Assembly (NCBI GenBank): GCA_029216955.1
Contig: JANAVB010042220.1
Coordinates: forward strand, 15,255,299 to 15,319,298
Direction of reading: 5' to 3'
Origin: Iris pallida
Lineage: Eukaryota > Streptophyta > Magnoliopsida > Asparagales > Iridaceae
DNA: 64,000 bases
In this document: positions 22,859 through 35,838 of the stretch, one piece after another
Numbering within the stretch: the first letter of the stretch is position 1
How the letters are laid out: the number at the start of each line of letters is the position of its first letter
Position numbers and translations under genes: made by a program
The notes under the pieces: model-generated
Told to the model about the DNA's origin: nothing
What the model saw: only the letters and a program-made list of their open reading frames with translations
Databases searched by the model: none

Positions 22859-25800
22859 CTCCGGTATCTCTACTGGCTGCTCCTCGTAAGTCAAACTCAG
22901 GCCCACCTCCAGCTCAGAATAGTCTACCACATGGCTCGGGTCTGGAATATATCGTCGAAGCTGGGATATATGGAAAATATCGTGCACTCCCTCCAATCTA
23001 GCTGGAAGCGCTAGTCGATACGCCACCTCGCCAATCCATGCCGTCACGTCGAAGGGTCCAATGAATCTCGGACTGAGCTTCCCGCCTCTGCCGAACCGAA
23101 TGACGCCTCTGGTTGGTGAGATCTTCAGGAACACTCTGTCTCCAACCTCGAACTCAAGCGGCCGTCTGCTGCTGTCCGCCCAATGCTTCTGCCGATCCTG
23201 CGCAACCCTGAGATGATCTCTGATCAGTCTGACTTTCTCTGCTGAGTCCACCACTATCTCTGGCCCAAGTAAAGCTCTCTCACCAACGTTGTCCCAAGAT
23301 AACGGCGTGCGACATCTCCGCCCATACAGCGCCTCAAATGGAGTCATCTCGATGCTGGCCTGATAACTGTTGTTATAGGCAAACTCTACGAGGTGCAAAT
23401 GGTCCTCCCACGAACCGCCGAAGTCGAGTGCGCAAACCCGCAGCATGTCCTCCAGGGTCTGAATGGTCCTCTCAGACTGTCCGTCCGTCTGTGGATGATA
23501 GGCCGTGCTGAACTTCAACTGTGATCCCAAGCTCTGCTGTAGACTCCTCCAGAAGTGTGATGTGAAGCGGCTGTCTCGATCTGAAACAATGCTAACTGGC
23601 ACCCCGTGAATCCACACGATCTGACGCATGTAGAGGTCTGCAAGCTTCTCGGTCGACAACCCAACCTTGAACGGAATAAAGTGAGCGGACTTTGTCAATC
23701 TGTCCACGATCACCCAAATAGCGTCCTTGCCACTGGGAGTACGCGGCAATCCAGAGACAAAGTCCATGGTAATGTGCTCCCACTTCCATTCCGGAATAGA
23801 TAAAGGCTGGAGTAGTCCTGCTGGTCTCTGGTGCTCCGTCTTGACTTGCTGGCACACAAGGCATCTGGAAACAAATCTGGCAACCTCTCTCTTCATCCCA
23901 TACCACCAAACATACTCCCGCAAATCCTTATACATCTTGGTAGATCCAGGATGCATAGAATACTACGACTGGTGGGCCTCCTGCATTACCTCCTCCCACA
24001 AGTCCTTGGGCACACACAGCTGACTCCCGTGCCTCAGGGATCCGTCCTCCGTAATGGTGAAATCGTCGAGCAGACCTAACTCTGCCTGAGCTCTAAGACC
24101 CTGGATACCCTCATCAAGCAACTGGGCCTCCTTGATCTTCTCTAGTAACCCGGACTGTATCTGCATGTGCATCATCTATCCTCCATATCCTGGCAGAACA
24201 ACCTCAATCCCAAGGCTCTCCAGATCCTCCAATAGATGCCGGTCCATGGTGAGATACATAGCAATAGGATATCGACTGAGAGCGTCCGCTACCACATTCG
24301 CCTTCCCAGGGTGGTACTGCAGACTGATGTCGAAGTCCTTCATGAGTTCCAGCCATCTGTGCTGCCTCATATTCAGCTCCTTCTGAGTAAAGACATACTT
24401 CAGGCTTTTGTGGTCCGTGAAGATGTCTACTCGCTCTCCATACAGGTAATGCTTCCACAGTTTTAAGGCAAAAATGACTGCTGCAAGCTCCAAGTCATGT
24501 GTAGGATAATTCTTCTCATGGGGCCTCAACTGTCTAGAAGCATACGCTATAACCTTCTTGTTCTGCTCCAGCACACATCCCAAGCCTTTCCCTGAAGCAT
24601 CGCTGTAGATGACGAATCCTCCTGATCCCGATGGCAAAGCTAGAACTGGGGCCGTCGTGAGACTTCTCTTCAATTCTTCAAATGCTGACTGGCAGGCGTC
24701 GCTCCATATGAACTCCTCGTCCTTTCGCGTAAGCTTCGTCATGGGCTCTGCTATCCTGGCAAAGTCCTTCACAAACTTCCTGTAGTATCCTGCAAGACCC
24801 AGGAAACTACGAATCTCTGCTACTGACTTGGGAGGTGCACATGCTTCTACTGCTTCAATCTTCTTGGGATCCACAGAAATCCCCTCTCCAGTCACCACAT
24901 GCCCTAGAAACTCCACTCTGTCCAAGAAAAACTCATATTTTGAGAGTTTCCCGTACAGCTTCTCCTTCCGCAGAATCTCTAAAATAATCCGCAGATGGTC
25001 AACATGCTCCTCCTCCGTCTTGGAATAGATCAGAATGTCGTCAATAAAGACTACGACAAACTTATCCAAATATTTGTGGAAAACCTTATTCATCAGGTTC
25101 ATAAAAACTACGGGGGCATTGGTGAGTCCGAACGGCATCACCAGGAACTCATACTGGCCGTATCGAGTGTTGAAGGCTGTCTTCGGAATATCCTGCTCCC
25201 GAACCTTCATCTGGTGGTACCCCGACCGAAGATCAATTTTAGAAAAGACCTTCGCTCCACTAAGCTAGTCAAACAGCTCATCAATCCGCGGCAGAGGATA
25301 TCTATTCTTGATGGTGATGTTGTTGAGTGCATGGTAGTCAATGCACATCCTCACCGTCCCATCCTTCTTGGGCACAAAAAGTACCGGTGCTCCCCAGGGT
25401 GAAGCACTGGACCGAATAAATCCCTTGCCCTCAAGCTCATCAATCTGTGCCTTCAACTCCGCAGCTTCCTTCGGGTTGATCTTGTAACAGTGTTGGGACT
25501 TTGGCACTGATCCGGGCACTAGATCGATGCTGAACTCCACATCCCGATCCGGTGGCAATCCTGGAAGCTCCTCGGGGAAGACATCGAGATACTCTGCAAT
25601 CAGCGGATGCGGCAACTCCTGGTCTTCTGTAACTGCTCCGAAGTAGACTCCCTCTGGCCTCTCTGTAACTCGTCTACTGATCTCGAACGATGGGACTCCC
25701 GGCGGGCTGAAGATCACCTTCCCTTCATGGCAGTCTATTACGGCAAACTACTCGCTCATCCAGTCGATGCCGAGGACTACGTCAAATTCGGGAAGCGGCA

Positions 25801-27382
25801 TCACTAGAAGTCGAGCTCGAATCTCTCTTCCAGCAATAGTGATAGGGCATTCCACCATCTCACTTACTGGCACTGACCCTCCTCCTGTCATGATCTGACA
25901 GTTCTGCCTAGTGGGCTTGGGTGTGAAGCCGTGTCTATGCAAAAACTCATATGATACAAAGCTATGGGTGGCTCCAGAATCAAACAATGCAATGGCAGGG
26001 AAAGAATGCAAGAATATAGAACCTGTGATCACATCTGGTACTGCCTCGTCCTCCTCAACTGCAGCCATGACGTAAGCACGTCCCTGCTGTGCTCCTCCTC
26101 TCTGCTGCTGCTGATGCTATGCAAACCTCTGCTGCTGGGGTGGTAGAGCTCCTCCACTCTGGGGTGCAGCAGGCAATGCTCTGGGTGGTGCTGTCGGTGG
26201 TCCTCCAGCTCCTCGTCCTCCTGCTAGTCTAGCTGTAGCCTGAGCGCAGTCCCTCATCTGATGTGCATCGGATCCGCAGAAGAGGCAAAGTCCCAACCTC
26301 TTGCGGCACTCGTCGATGTGGTGTCCAGGGCGATGACAAAAAGCACAACTGATCGCCAAGTGCTGTCTCTGATGCTGATGTGTCGGAGCTCTGGCCTGAC
26401 GGTGATGCTGCTGCTGCTGCTGTGGCCTCGTCTGGGTCTGAGTCTGAACCCTCTTTGCTGGTGCCTGGAAACTGCTGCTGCCCACGTCCCGGTCCCTCTT
26501 CAGCCTTGGGTCTGCCTCCTTCTCTACAGCCTGAGCAATCTTCAGAATGCTCGCATACGTCGTCGCCTGACTGATCGCCACCGCATGTCACAGCTCTCTG
26601 GTGAGACCCTTCTTGAATCTCCATGCTCTGTCCTCTGGCTCTCTAATTAGGTTCTCAGCGAACCTGCTGAGTCTGGTGAACTCCGAAGTGTACTGCGCAA
26701 CCGTCATCGTCCCCTGCCGTAGCGCCTCAAACTGCATCCTCAACTCATCACGCTCCACCTCTGGGAAGAATTTCTCCTTGAACAGTGTTTTGAAAACTGT
26801 CCAAGACACCCGGGGCTCCGCCAACTGGGGGTCCTCCCGATACCAAGCTCTGGCCAAGTCGAAGAGTCGCATGCTAGCCACTGACACCTTCTGGTCCTCT
26901 GGAATGTTCGCCATGGTCAAAGTCCTCTCTGCATTCTCCAGCCATTCATCTGCATAGATGATCCCTTCTTCGCCCCAGAAGTCCATCGGACAAAGGTTCT
27001 GGTACTCCTTGGCTGTCCCCGGTCTCGGTCCTCGCGGTGCTGGAGGTGCTACTGGTGCTGGTGCTGGTGCTGTCGGCTCTCTGGTCCTCAGCGCGTCGAC
27101 GACAGTCGCTCGGAACTGCATGGCCTGCTGGTTCTGGGTCTCGTGAAACTGAGCAGCCTGGTGGTTCTGAGCCTCCATAAATTGCTGAAACATCGCCATC
27201 ACCTGGGTACCATCAAACATCATCGTCGGCGGCAATGCTGGAAAGATAGGAGGCGCTGGTGGAAGTGGATCTGCCTGAACGTCTGGTGCGGCCTGCCCTG
27301 GTGCGGCCTGCTCCGAACCGCCTGCAACTCCAGAAGTGCCTGCAACTCCAGACTGGTCTGCGGTCTTTCTCGTAGTAACCAT
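22732..27382 (-). pseudogene. Element 2 gag-pol polyprotein with six in-frame stops
   Basis: Encodes the polyprotein for capsid assembly, RNA copying and integration. One frame runs from ATG 27382 to about 22860. Gag: Retrotrans_gag region about 26990-26590, then two zinc knuckles CX2CX4HX4C (26347-26306 and 26287-26246). Protease DSGATHSF at about 25981. RT with [22 protein letters not shown] and FIDD (about 25045). RNase H with [15 protein letters not shown] and TDHKSLKY. Integrase with zinc-binding H/C residues, then MDFVSGLP, SDRDSRF and SERTIQ (D, D, E). Stops: TGA 26588-26590, and TAG at 26117-26119, 25748-25750, 25265-25267, 24176-24178 and 23963-23965. No frameshift occurs before the chromodomain. 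It is not translatable as a whole; catalytic residues otherwise look intact. Confidence 0.93.
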
Positions 27383-27580
27383 CCTGCATAAAAAGAAAAC
27401 TTGTTGAATGACAAACCCTAAAACCTAACAAACAATGTTTTTATAATAATAAAGCACCTGATAATCCTGATAATACCTGATATACCCTTATTTCCCGGTT
27501 TTCCTATGCTGTGATCAAGTTTCCCTAGTGTAATCAAGTCCCCCAATAGTACGCTAAGTCCTAGGTACCATTAGGATAGA
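27383..27580 (-). other. Element 2 leader between primer site and gag
   Basis: About 200 nt of untranslated leader, AT-rich with no known motif. It would carry packaging signals, but nothing in it identifies them. Confidence 0.5.
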
Positions 27581-27596
27581 CCTGCATGGGCCACCA
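27581..27596 (-). other. Element 2 putative primer-binding site
   Basis: Minus-strand TGGTGGCCCATGCAGG, 9 nt inside the 5' LTR. It is identical to the blocks in elements 1 and 3. Confidence 0.55.
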
Positions 27597-27605
27597 CTAA
27601 AAACA

Positions 27606-30600
27606 TGTCACGACCCGCTCCCGAATAATCGGATACGGGTCGGACACGCCCAGCCTTTGTTGTTAGACACAACAAAGTAAGTTGTACCAATCTAGGGAAA
27701 CTAACCAGATAAATATGAACATGAAAGGAATCACAGCATCTATATAAATGTGTCCCAACCAGAGTAAAGTACAATATTTGAAATTATTACAATTCAACTA
27801 ATAAAAGAGTCTACTAGTCTCAATACATGAAAAGATAATAGAAATACTAAGAAGCTCTAGGCCTCTGCAGCCTCTAGGTCAGAAGCAGCTCCAGCTGGCT
27901 CTGTAGGGAAGGCAATATCCTATCCATAGTAGGTGTCACACAAAGCCTCCATCTCACCTGCAACATATCCTATTCAGGAGCGGAGCAAGTACAATTCTAG
28001 GTAATGAACAAGACATTATGATATGAAAGTACAAGAAAACATGGAAAGTACAGGAAGAACAGGTGAATAAGTACATGAAGAACAGTGTAAAGTACATGAA
28101 AGAACATGAATGTAAGAACATGATATGTAAGCACCTGAAAGAACATGATATCATGGAATCACAGGAAATAAATACAAGGTAATCTCCTGAACATGTGTGT
28201 AATATATTTGAAATATAACTAAATATGTGACCGGCTAGGGTAAGCACATGAAAGCACCTGAAAGCACATGAATGGTGACTTAGGACCCGCGTGCACGATG
28301 CGGGGTCTAAGCTAAAACACACCTGAGTTGTTACTTGGGATTGGTCACATAGATAGTATATTTCCCCACCCCAGATACAAGTAATAAGAACAAGAGTACA
28401 TGAGCACCAGAAAGTACATGACGTGTTGCAATTGTGTCACTCAAGGAAGCACAGGATATATAATGAAAAGTACAAAACCGTAGAGTGTACTTGCCTGGCT
28501 CCAGAAAAGTACAAGTAGGCAAAAGAGTCGGATATCCTCCTGTATGAAATAATGATGTATACAAGTTGGTCAATAATCTAAAATAACTAATTCTTAAATC
28601 TAGCAAGTCACTTAAGAATATATCCTAAGTCCTATTCTTGATAAACAAGTTACCCTATAATTGGTTATTTGCCTAATTTAGTTAGTTTAAACTTAAAAGT
28701 AGGGTAATTATAAATAAAATCTATAGAAATAAGCTTATTTGGAAATCCAATATCCTATTAGAATCTTGTTATAAAACAGGAACTTGAGGCAGGGTTTGTT
28801 TCCTCAAATATCAATATGTGAAATTGATTCCTAGAATCTAAAGTTTTACTAAACTAACTTGCAATGGTTCCAAGACCTCATAACTCATAAAGGACCTTAA
28901 TGAAACAAGGACTTCTAGGGATCAACTTCCTGTCGAAAGTTAAGAAGAACCTGACTAATCTAATGAGATGCCATTCTCTGTTCCTGAGGTTAACTGAACT
29001 AATCCATGGAAATGTCCCAGGTTTCCAGCCATTTGAACCATCAGACATCTCAGGTTCCTGTTAAACTGAACCATGGGACATCTCAGGTTCCTGCTAAAAT
29101 CAAATACTACACAAGGAAGGTTTTGTTCAAACAATGATTAACACCACATCACCTAAGGACAGATGACTTCCTGGTTTATTAATGCATTCCTATCCTCAGG
29201 ACTTAATCTCAGGACTTTGTAATTCCAGGTTCTTCCTACCAAAACAGTGAATAAACTTCATGACCCTATAAACCAACTTGATGATATGAATTCAGGGTAT
29301 AATTACAATCAGAGTTGAACCATAAAATGATCAATCTATACTGAACTTGACCCCACCCTTAACCTTCAAAAATCGAATAAAGCAACTCAAGACTTACTAC
29401 AGGATTAGGAAAAACATCTACAGTTATTGTTTAGACAGTTTAACAAATGCTTCACAGAATCAATTATAACCTGAACTTCATTAAGGCTGATTCTTCTCAT
29501 TCTAACCAATGCCTCTATCACAAAACTTATAGATTCTTAAATTCCTACTTAACCGGACATTCTTACCATGATAGAATTATTTGGACAACAACTACCCATC
29601 ATTGGAAGCACTAAACTACCACACAAAATTGAGCTTATAACCTCATGATATACTTCAAGAAAATTAAATGCCAACTAATGTCAGCCTTTAAATCCAAATC
29701 CATTCAAAATTCGAAAGTCACATGGAAATTAGCAAGGAAACTTACAGGAACCGGGCACTTAACATTAGACTGCTATAATTCCCACTCATGAAGTAATGAA
29801 CAAGATCAGGTCCTGGACACCCCAGGTACCATTTGGTATACAACTTCATTCAAGGATAAACATGACATTCCATAAGACTCCTAAACTGACTGAACCTAAT
29901 CAGTCCAAACAAATCAAGTTATCTCCCATTAAAATCTAATATGAACTGAAAAACTAATCAACTACTCCTGAATTTACCAGATTGAACTTAACCTATAGGA
30001 TTACAATAAACAGTCCAACTAATCCCTGTGATCAAGAGTCAATGCTAACTGTAGATCTGCTAACTGGCAGACCCTTATCCACCATATTGCCATATCAAAC
30101 ATACTCAAGTAAAACCTTTAAAACATTCGAGTATGGTCAATCTAATGCCTGTTGAAATTTACACAAGTAGGGAATGATACATACCATGACTGGTATGAAG
30201 AGTGAGTTAGCAGATTCTACAGCTACTTGACTGTTAACAACAGGACAGTGAGTTTACTGCAGCTCAACTATTGAACTCTCCACAGTGTCAAGAGTTCAAT
30301 AATTGTCCTGCAACAACATCACTGCATGATACAGAACACAATCTTAATAAGACTTAAATCCCAATCCTCACAAGGTATTTAGATAAGGTTCAATCAAAAG
30401 ACCTTCTTCTAGCCTAACTAAATCCTGATACAGTCCTTCCCAACTATTCAAAACATTAATTAATTTGACTAACATGTAAATGAAGTAAATAGTGATTACC
30501 TGAAGAATAGGACCTGAATTTGCACTTGGGTCACAACTGACACCCAGCTACTCGACTAGATCCAATCCTAATCCTTCTGAGCAAATACCAAACAGAACAA

Positions 30601-31773
30601 GATAAAAAATAGGAAAGATCATCCTCAAACATTCATCACAGTTAGGTAAAACACAGGGATTTGGAGATTACAGTTCAGATACTTACTTTGTATCTACCAC
30701 AAGTTTCTTCAATCCACACTACTTGTCCTTCTATTTGTTCCAGAGGTTCTAAATTATAAAACATAAAAATTAAAAGAACAACTAGAAGGATTGATTGGTA
30801 TAATGAATCAGAACATGGTTTCTAATCGAAACTCACCTCTACTATGAAATCAGAGCTCGAAGGAGAACAGATCTATATCAGGAAAACTTGAGATGCAATC
30901 AACCACTTCAAACAATTTTGTGCAGAATCAAATTGGTTTCATGGAGGAAAACAAACAAACACATGGTGATCAGAAATTGTTGATTCCAAAAATGAAGGAT
31001 TATTGGGAAAAAGGATTGGATCAATGATCACGTTCGATCTGTTCTTTTCTCGATCAAATCGATCGACTGGATCCAAAGAAGAACCATGATCGACCATGAA
31101 CTGATCATGTTCAATATTCAGAGTGATTCAATTGAATCAAAAACAAAGAAAGTCAGGGAAATTACCTACTGGCCTTCAATCGATCAGCTGATTGCAATGT
31201 CGATCCTCAACTCTTGCCGCCATGGCTGATCGATCAGAGCTTTTGGAGAGGATGAAGTTGGAAATGGAGAATTGTGAGGGGAGAATGGTCTTAAATAGGA
31301 GATGGATAGCGTGAGGCTCAGGCTTCTTTCTGGCGGGAAAAATTCCTCGTTCCCCTCTCTGACAGGTTGTTAGAGCGGAGGGATAACAGAGCACATGGCC
31401 ACTGTGCGATGGCCGTTAGGTTTGAATCGAAATTGAAGATTCAAAAGAATGCTCACAGTGGAGAGCTAGTCCTTTCCAGAGAATTTTAAGGAAAACAATG
31501 ACTTGGGCTAAATCTAATGGGCTGGTTTCAAAGAGTGATTTTAAAGGCTGGGTTGAAAGGCATTTGGGCTGGTTTTATTCCAAAGGATTTAGCTGAATGC
31601 ATAGGCTGGATTATGGGCTTAAGTAAAAGTCCAATACATATAACCAATAGAGAAAAGAACTCAATTAATTGGGCTAAAGAAAATCAATAACAAAAATATT
31701 GATTTAGGAAGAATATATTCAGAAAATTATGGAAAAAGGAAAAATTTTAATTTTCTGAAAAAGTGGAGTTACA
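27606..31773 (-). repeat. Element 2, 5' LTR (right)
   Basis: 4168 bp, same length as the left LTR. Seven differences fall in the first 220 bp and far fewer per length beyond. It carries the promoter for the element. Confidence 0.93.
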
Positions 31774-31778
31774 TATTT
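31774..31778. repeat. TSD of element 2 (right), TATTT
   Basis: Second copy of the pentamer at 18429-18433. Confidence 0.9.
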
Positions 31779-32931
31779 TATAAGGTTATTCATATATAAT
31801 TTCTGAGTTTGGAGGGCATGGGTCCCGACACGCATTTTCGTGCAAACCGAATCCCAATGTCCGGATCAACGGGTCATTTTGAGATCGGCTCGCCAGAATC
31901 CAACTCTGGACGTACGGTTGGGTTCGTATCGGAAAACTGTATCCGTAGACATGTAGTTTGATAACTTTAGAGACCTTTCACGCTGGCATGCTTTTCGGTG
32001 CAAAGCGGATCCAACGGAGGACATCGTTTTTGTCCGAAATTATCGTTTTGTCTCCTGTGTCCAGAATTGGACTTAAGGACAGACAATCCAAGCTAATTTG
32101 ACTATTCTGAGAACGTTGGTACTGTTTATTTCAGCATCTGGAGACTTCTGCATGTGTAGATTGATTGTGGCTCATTGTGTGGTATAGTATGGGTTTCTCC
32201 AGCTAAGGACCTCAGGCAAGTGCACTTTCTGATTGCTTTCCGATTCATAGTAGTCTTTTCATTTCATGTCTATACATATATCTTGCTGCTTGTTGACACG
32301 CTCGTCACACGGAGTAGTCGAGAGGGGAAATATCTTAGTACACATGTGAACTACCCAGAAATATCCCCAAAATGTCTATTATTGCATGATAGCAGCTGCA
32401 CACGATACGTGCAGTGAGCCGGATTTATCCCCTAGCCGTTCACATATCGAAACAGATATTTCACACCACCTAGATTGATGTCTTTTATTTGTTTTTCCTT
32501 GTTTACTTCTCTATCGTGCTACGTCATCAGTTTCTTACTAGCTTTCATATTCCATATGCTATTTTCATGTCTTGTTAATTCTATTGTATTTTGCATTACC
32601 GTCGGTTTGTGTACTTGTTCCATTCCTGACTAGAAACAATCATTTTTCAGGTTTAGCCGCGATCATTCTTAGCACTGGGAAGATTTGGGTATGCTGAGGC
32701 CAACCTAGAAGTAGATAGCCATTGTATCATTTCATTAATTGTAAAACTTTGTATTTTCCTTTAAATATAAATGTTGTAACTGTTGTAGTAAATTAGAAAT
32801 GTGAATGAGCAGCAAATGTGATATTTTGAGCATTTATTTCTTACGGGCTTGACAGCGTTCTACCGCCGACTCTGCGGCGTAGGCTGGCTTGGACACGTCT
32901 CGTATCCGAAAAGCGGGTGCGGGTCGTGACA
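31779..32931 (+). repeat. Element 1, 3' LTR, second part
   Basis: Resumes with TATAAGGTTATTC as in the 5' LTR near 11752 and ends GGGTCGTGACA. Together with 16493-18433 it gives 3094 bp. Confidence 0.9.
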
Positions 32932-32936
32932 ATTCT
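32932..32936. repeat. TSD of element 1 (right), ATTCT
   Basis: Matches 9800-9804. Confidence 0.9.
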
Positions 32937-34848
32937 CGAGAGAAGTTCACATACAACCAACACCCCATGCATATATATATATATTTAGATCAGATCATTC
33001 CCTCGATCTTCCGAAGAAGAAAACCAATATATCTATGTACTTCCCAACAAATATTATAATATACTCTCCAACAGATATAACCGGACCCCCCATGTCTCCA
33101 AGTTTCTACATCCCCAGTGCATTGGACACACTGTTTACCCATCAAGAACACATACATTTCCATTCCCATACACAAAAGTATCTCTTCCAACACACGCATA
33201 TTCATTTATCATACATTTATAAATTCCAAGTCCACACATATCATGGCCCAGTCCCAAAGTACATAGGACTAGGAATGCAAGTATGCCAGCTAATACGATA
33301 TAAAGTAGATTTTCAATTTAATGGTCTTATGCTAGATGTACTACGCTGAAGAAGTGTACAAAATCTATGCTATCATAACTATATCTCAATCCACATATAG
33401 GTAAATAAAGCAAGAATGAACGATATGTAATATAGTCAACCACCCTATAATACACATGTTCGAGCAACCTCGACAATGAAATAAGTTTGCAAAGCTAGGC
33501 TAATGACCAGAGTATATCATGATGAGAAGTAGATAAAGCATGAAAGAATGATGAAATAATATTACAAGCAGTACCTGAAGCATGAAGACGTAAATATACC
33601 ATCCATCTATCTATAAGTGCTTCGTAATAACCTGGAGAGATCAGGTCCTTAGAGGAAAAGATGCAAAAGGAAATGCCATAATATGAACTGAATAAATATA
33701 AATATGAAATAAATAGCTCGGATCACAACACGGTCCAGTATCCCACCATTGAAGTAGTGAACCACCCGTACAACCAGATAAGGACAACAGATGGCACACT
33801 ATTCTACGATAAGACACTATCCCATGCCATAATACGAACTGAATAACAAAAACCTCCACACGGTCCCATAACTTATCATCGAAATAGAGACCCACAACCA
33901 AATATGGACAAGGTATTTCGTGACAAGATATCGTCCCATGCTATAGTTAGGGATAAGTACAACACCACACATACTATGTGAATACATATTAAAAATGACG
34001 TTGGGCGTATGGGTAGGTGATAAGGATATAGCATCGAATCATAGGCCAGTGTCGGATCACGAGACGATATCTATGAATTATGAACCAAATAGGTAACTAT
34101 GAATTATGAGGCTCATGACCCCACAATCTGCTCTGAAGATTACGTAGTCTAAAGGGGTTGTCCCATACGCCTACTAGTAGTCTTCTCCGCTCATGAATGG
34201 TACAAGTTATATCCATGACTCGAATGACCCATATCTCAATGCGAGTCACTAAACTATACACAATCTAACTCTACATGTACCGACACACGAACTTCTTGCA
34301 TCGTAGCTAGCCGAATGCAAAAGTTTGTGCCAACACAATGAACCCTCACTTATAGTGACTTGTAATACTGCGTGTCAAGGCATAGAAGTTACACAAATTT
34401 TGGGAAACGTCTCTACACACTAAGTCACACACACCCCCCTGCCATATTGATGCCATCATCGATATTGTCCAACTCCTACTCGGATGCACACTACTATAAC
34501 TAACATCAACAAAAATAAAGAACAGATATAAATATTTAAATAGAAAAATGATGGTAAGGTATGTTGCCTAGAACGTCGAAAACAAAGTAATCATCGGTCT
34601 GGCTCCAATTGTAGTCGAACAATCACGAAGTCCTAAAATTTAAATAAACTAAAGGAATACTATCTCCAATTATAGTCGAACAATCACGAAGTCCTAAAAT
34701 TGAAATATAGGTCGTCGATTCCTTTTTTCTTGATGGGATTTTTCCTTCTGTTGAGTGGTATAGAAGGGATTCCTATATTAGGTAGCGACAGTAGTATCGA
34801 CGCTACATTAATAGCTGAAACTTGTTTTTGGGTAGGGTAGGCTCGGAG
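32937..34848. other. Anonymous AT-rich DNA with local duplications
   Basis: No supported gene. A roughly 150-bp imperfect tandem duplication (start words ATGCCATAATATGAACTGA and ATGCCATAATACGAACTGA) spans about 33668-33945. A roughly 59-bp duplication with GTCGAACAATCACGAAGTCC spans about 34603-34702. Part of it may be old LTR sequence. Confidence 0.45.
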
Positions 34849-35105
34849 TCAGAAGTCCTTAAATCTCGAAATTCGAAACTACCAGTTATCCAATAAAAAC
34901 CTAAAACTCCTAATAATAAACCAAAATCCCCTATACGGTTCATTACAAAAGCCTTTTGACAAGCACTTGCTGCAATGGGTCGCGTGAACCAAAAACATAT
35001 TAATAAATACGAACACAATTGCACAAGTTCCCAAAAAATATAAATTTGTATTAAATTGGAACTAGTAACTAATCCCAACATAGAAATATTAAAAAAACTC
35101 ATATA
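34849..35105 (-). pseudogene. ndhF: Plastid ndhF fragment in nuclear DNA
   Basis: The minus-strand frame from 35102 reads [19 protein letters not shown], then [16 protein letters not shown] and [13 protein letters not shown]. These are the transmembrane segments near the N-terminus of the plastid NDH complex subunit 5, a proton-pumping subunit. About 84 residues match before the similarity ends near 34852. Start, middle and C-terminus are missing and several residues are changed. It is a nuclear plastid DNA insertion and cannot work here. A plastid-derived piece passed through mitochondrial DNA is an alternative origin. Confidence 0.85.
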
Positions 35106-35120
35106 AGCAAAAAAAAAACT

Positions 35121-35288
35121 GCAGGGCGTATCGACGGAAAAGAAATTGCACCTGTTGAATGGATCAGAGAAAGTAGGGTTCCCCTACAAACAATTCGCGC
35201 TAAAATTGATCATTGTTCCTATACAATTTGAACTATCTATGGAGTATTAGGCTTAAAATTTTGGATACTTGTATATGAGGAACAATAG
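35121..35288 (+). pseudogene. rps3: Plastid rps3 C-terminal fragment
   Basis: The plus frame from 35121 reads [10 protein letters not shown], then [17 protein letters not shown], ending TIYGVLGLKFWI and TAG at 35286-35288. This is the conserved C-terminus of plastid ribosomal protein S3 (small subunit, mRNA entry region). One internal TGA interrupts it shortly before TIYG. The frame was too short to stand out on length. It lies only 16 bp from the ndhF piece, although the two genes are far apart in normal plastid genomes. Confidence 0.85.
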
Positions 35289-35560
35289 ACCTCTTTATTT
35301 GGTTTGTCATTCTGTCTAGGACCCGTAATAGAACAAACAAAAAAATAAAAAATGGGGGTTTCCCTAAAATCAAACAAAAACGAAGAATTATAATTCTATA
35401 AGGTTGAATAAAAACTGATTAACCTTTTTTAGTATAATTGTTGTGCTATGAAGTGAAATATCAAATCAAACAAAAAAAATCTATTGAATCATAACATAGA
35501 AAGTAGGAAAGACTCTTTGGATTTAGCCATACCATTAGATTATATTGACAATTCCAAAAA
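35289..35560. other. Probable plastid intergenic DNA
   Basis: Very AT-rich DNA between the rps3 and ycf1 pieces, of the style of plastid spacers (possibly downstream of rps3). I cannot assign it to a plastid locus by eye. Confidence 0.35.
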
Positions 35561-35564
35561 AACT

Positions 35565-35794
35565 GATCATACTATCATGACCCTTTGAATCAAAGAATAA
35601 TGAATAATATCAAAGTATATTGTTTCCTACTTAGACTGATGGATCCAAAGAAAATTGCTATATACTCAATTGAAAGATGGAAGATGCATGTGGATCTAAT
35701 GTTGATTCCCCAAAGGCTCACCTTGCAAGAATTGATAGACAAAGCAATGTTTATTATTGAACCAATTCGTCTATCAAAGAAAGTCTTAAAATGA
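35565..35794 (+). pseudogene. ycf1: Plastid ycf1 (Tic214) fragment
   Basis: The plus frame reads [20 protein letters not shown], then a [11 protein letters not shown] segment and [17 protein letters not shown]. The IIEPIRLS motif and surroundings resemble the C-terminal part of plastid Ycf1, a very large protein of the inner-envelope import machinery. Only about 70 of roughly 1800 residues are present. The match is from memory of the family and is less certain than the ndh and rps3 pieces. Confidence 0.65.
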
Positions 35795-35838
35795 AAGAAT
35801 TATATATAAGACTTTGCTTTCTATCTCATTAATGAAAA

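Larger units (their letters stand above)
18434..31773 (-). mobile_element. Element 2: young complete Ty3/gypsy chromovirus-type retrotransposon
   Basis: 13.3-kb minus-strand element: 4168-bp LTRs on both sides, primer site, a gag-pol reading frame in the order gag, protease, RT, RNase H, integrase, chromodomain, then a clear polypurine tract. The LTRs differ at roughly 1% of positions by eye, so the insertion is recent and younger than its host element 1. The chromodomain, the long LTRs and the GAGGACGAAAT motif before the polypurine tract suggest the Tekay/Del branch. That branch assignment is inference. Confidence 0.93.
9805..32931 (+). mobile_element. Element 1: non-autonomous LTR retrotransposon, split by element 2
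   Basis: Two LTRs of 3093 and 3094 bp (the second interrupted) with TG...CA ends and TSD ATTCT enclose 3.6 kb of internal DNA without recognisable gag or pol. The LTRs differ by a few percent by eye. It is comparable to LARD-type elements. The LTR 3' end (GCGGGTCGTGACA) and the primer-site block resemble those of elements 2 and 3, so a gypsy chromovirus relative is the likely helper. Without element 2 it would be 9782 bp. Confidence 0.9.

Noticed and set aside
32990..33349. Overlapping ORFs on both strands after element 1
   Set aside because: AT-rich chance frames; no motif recognised.
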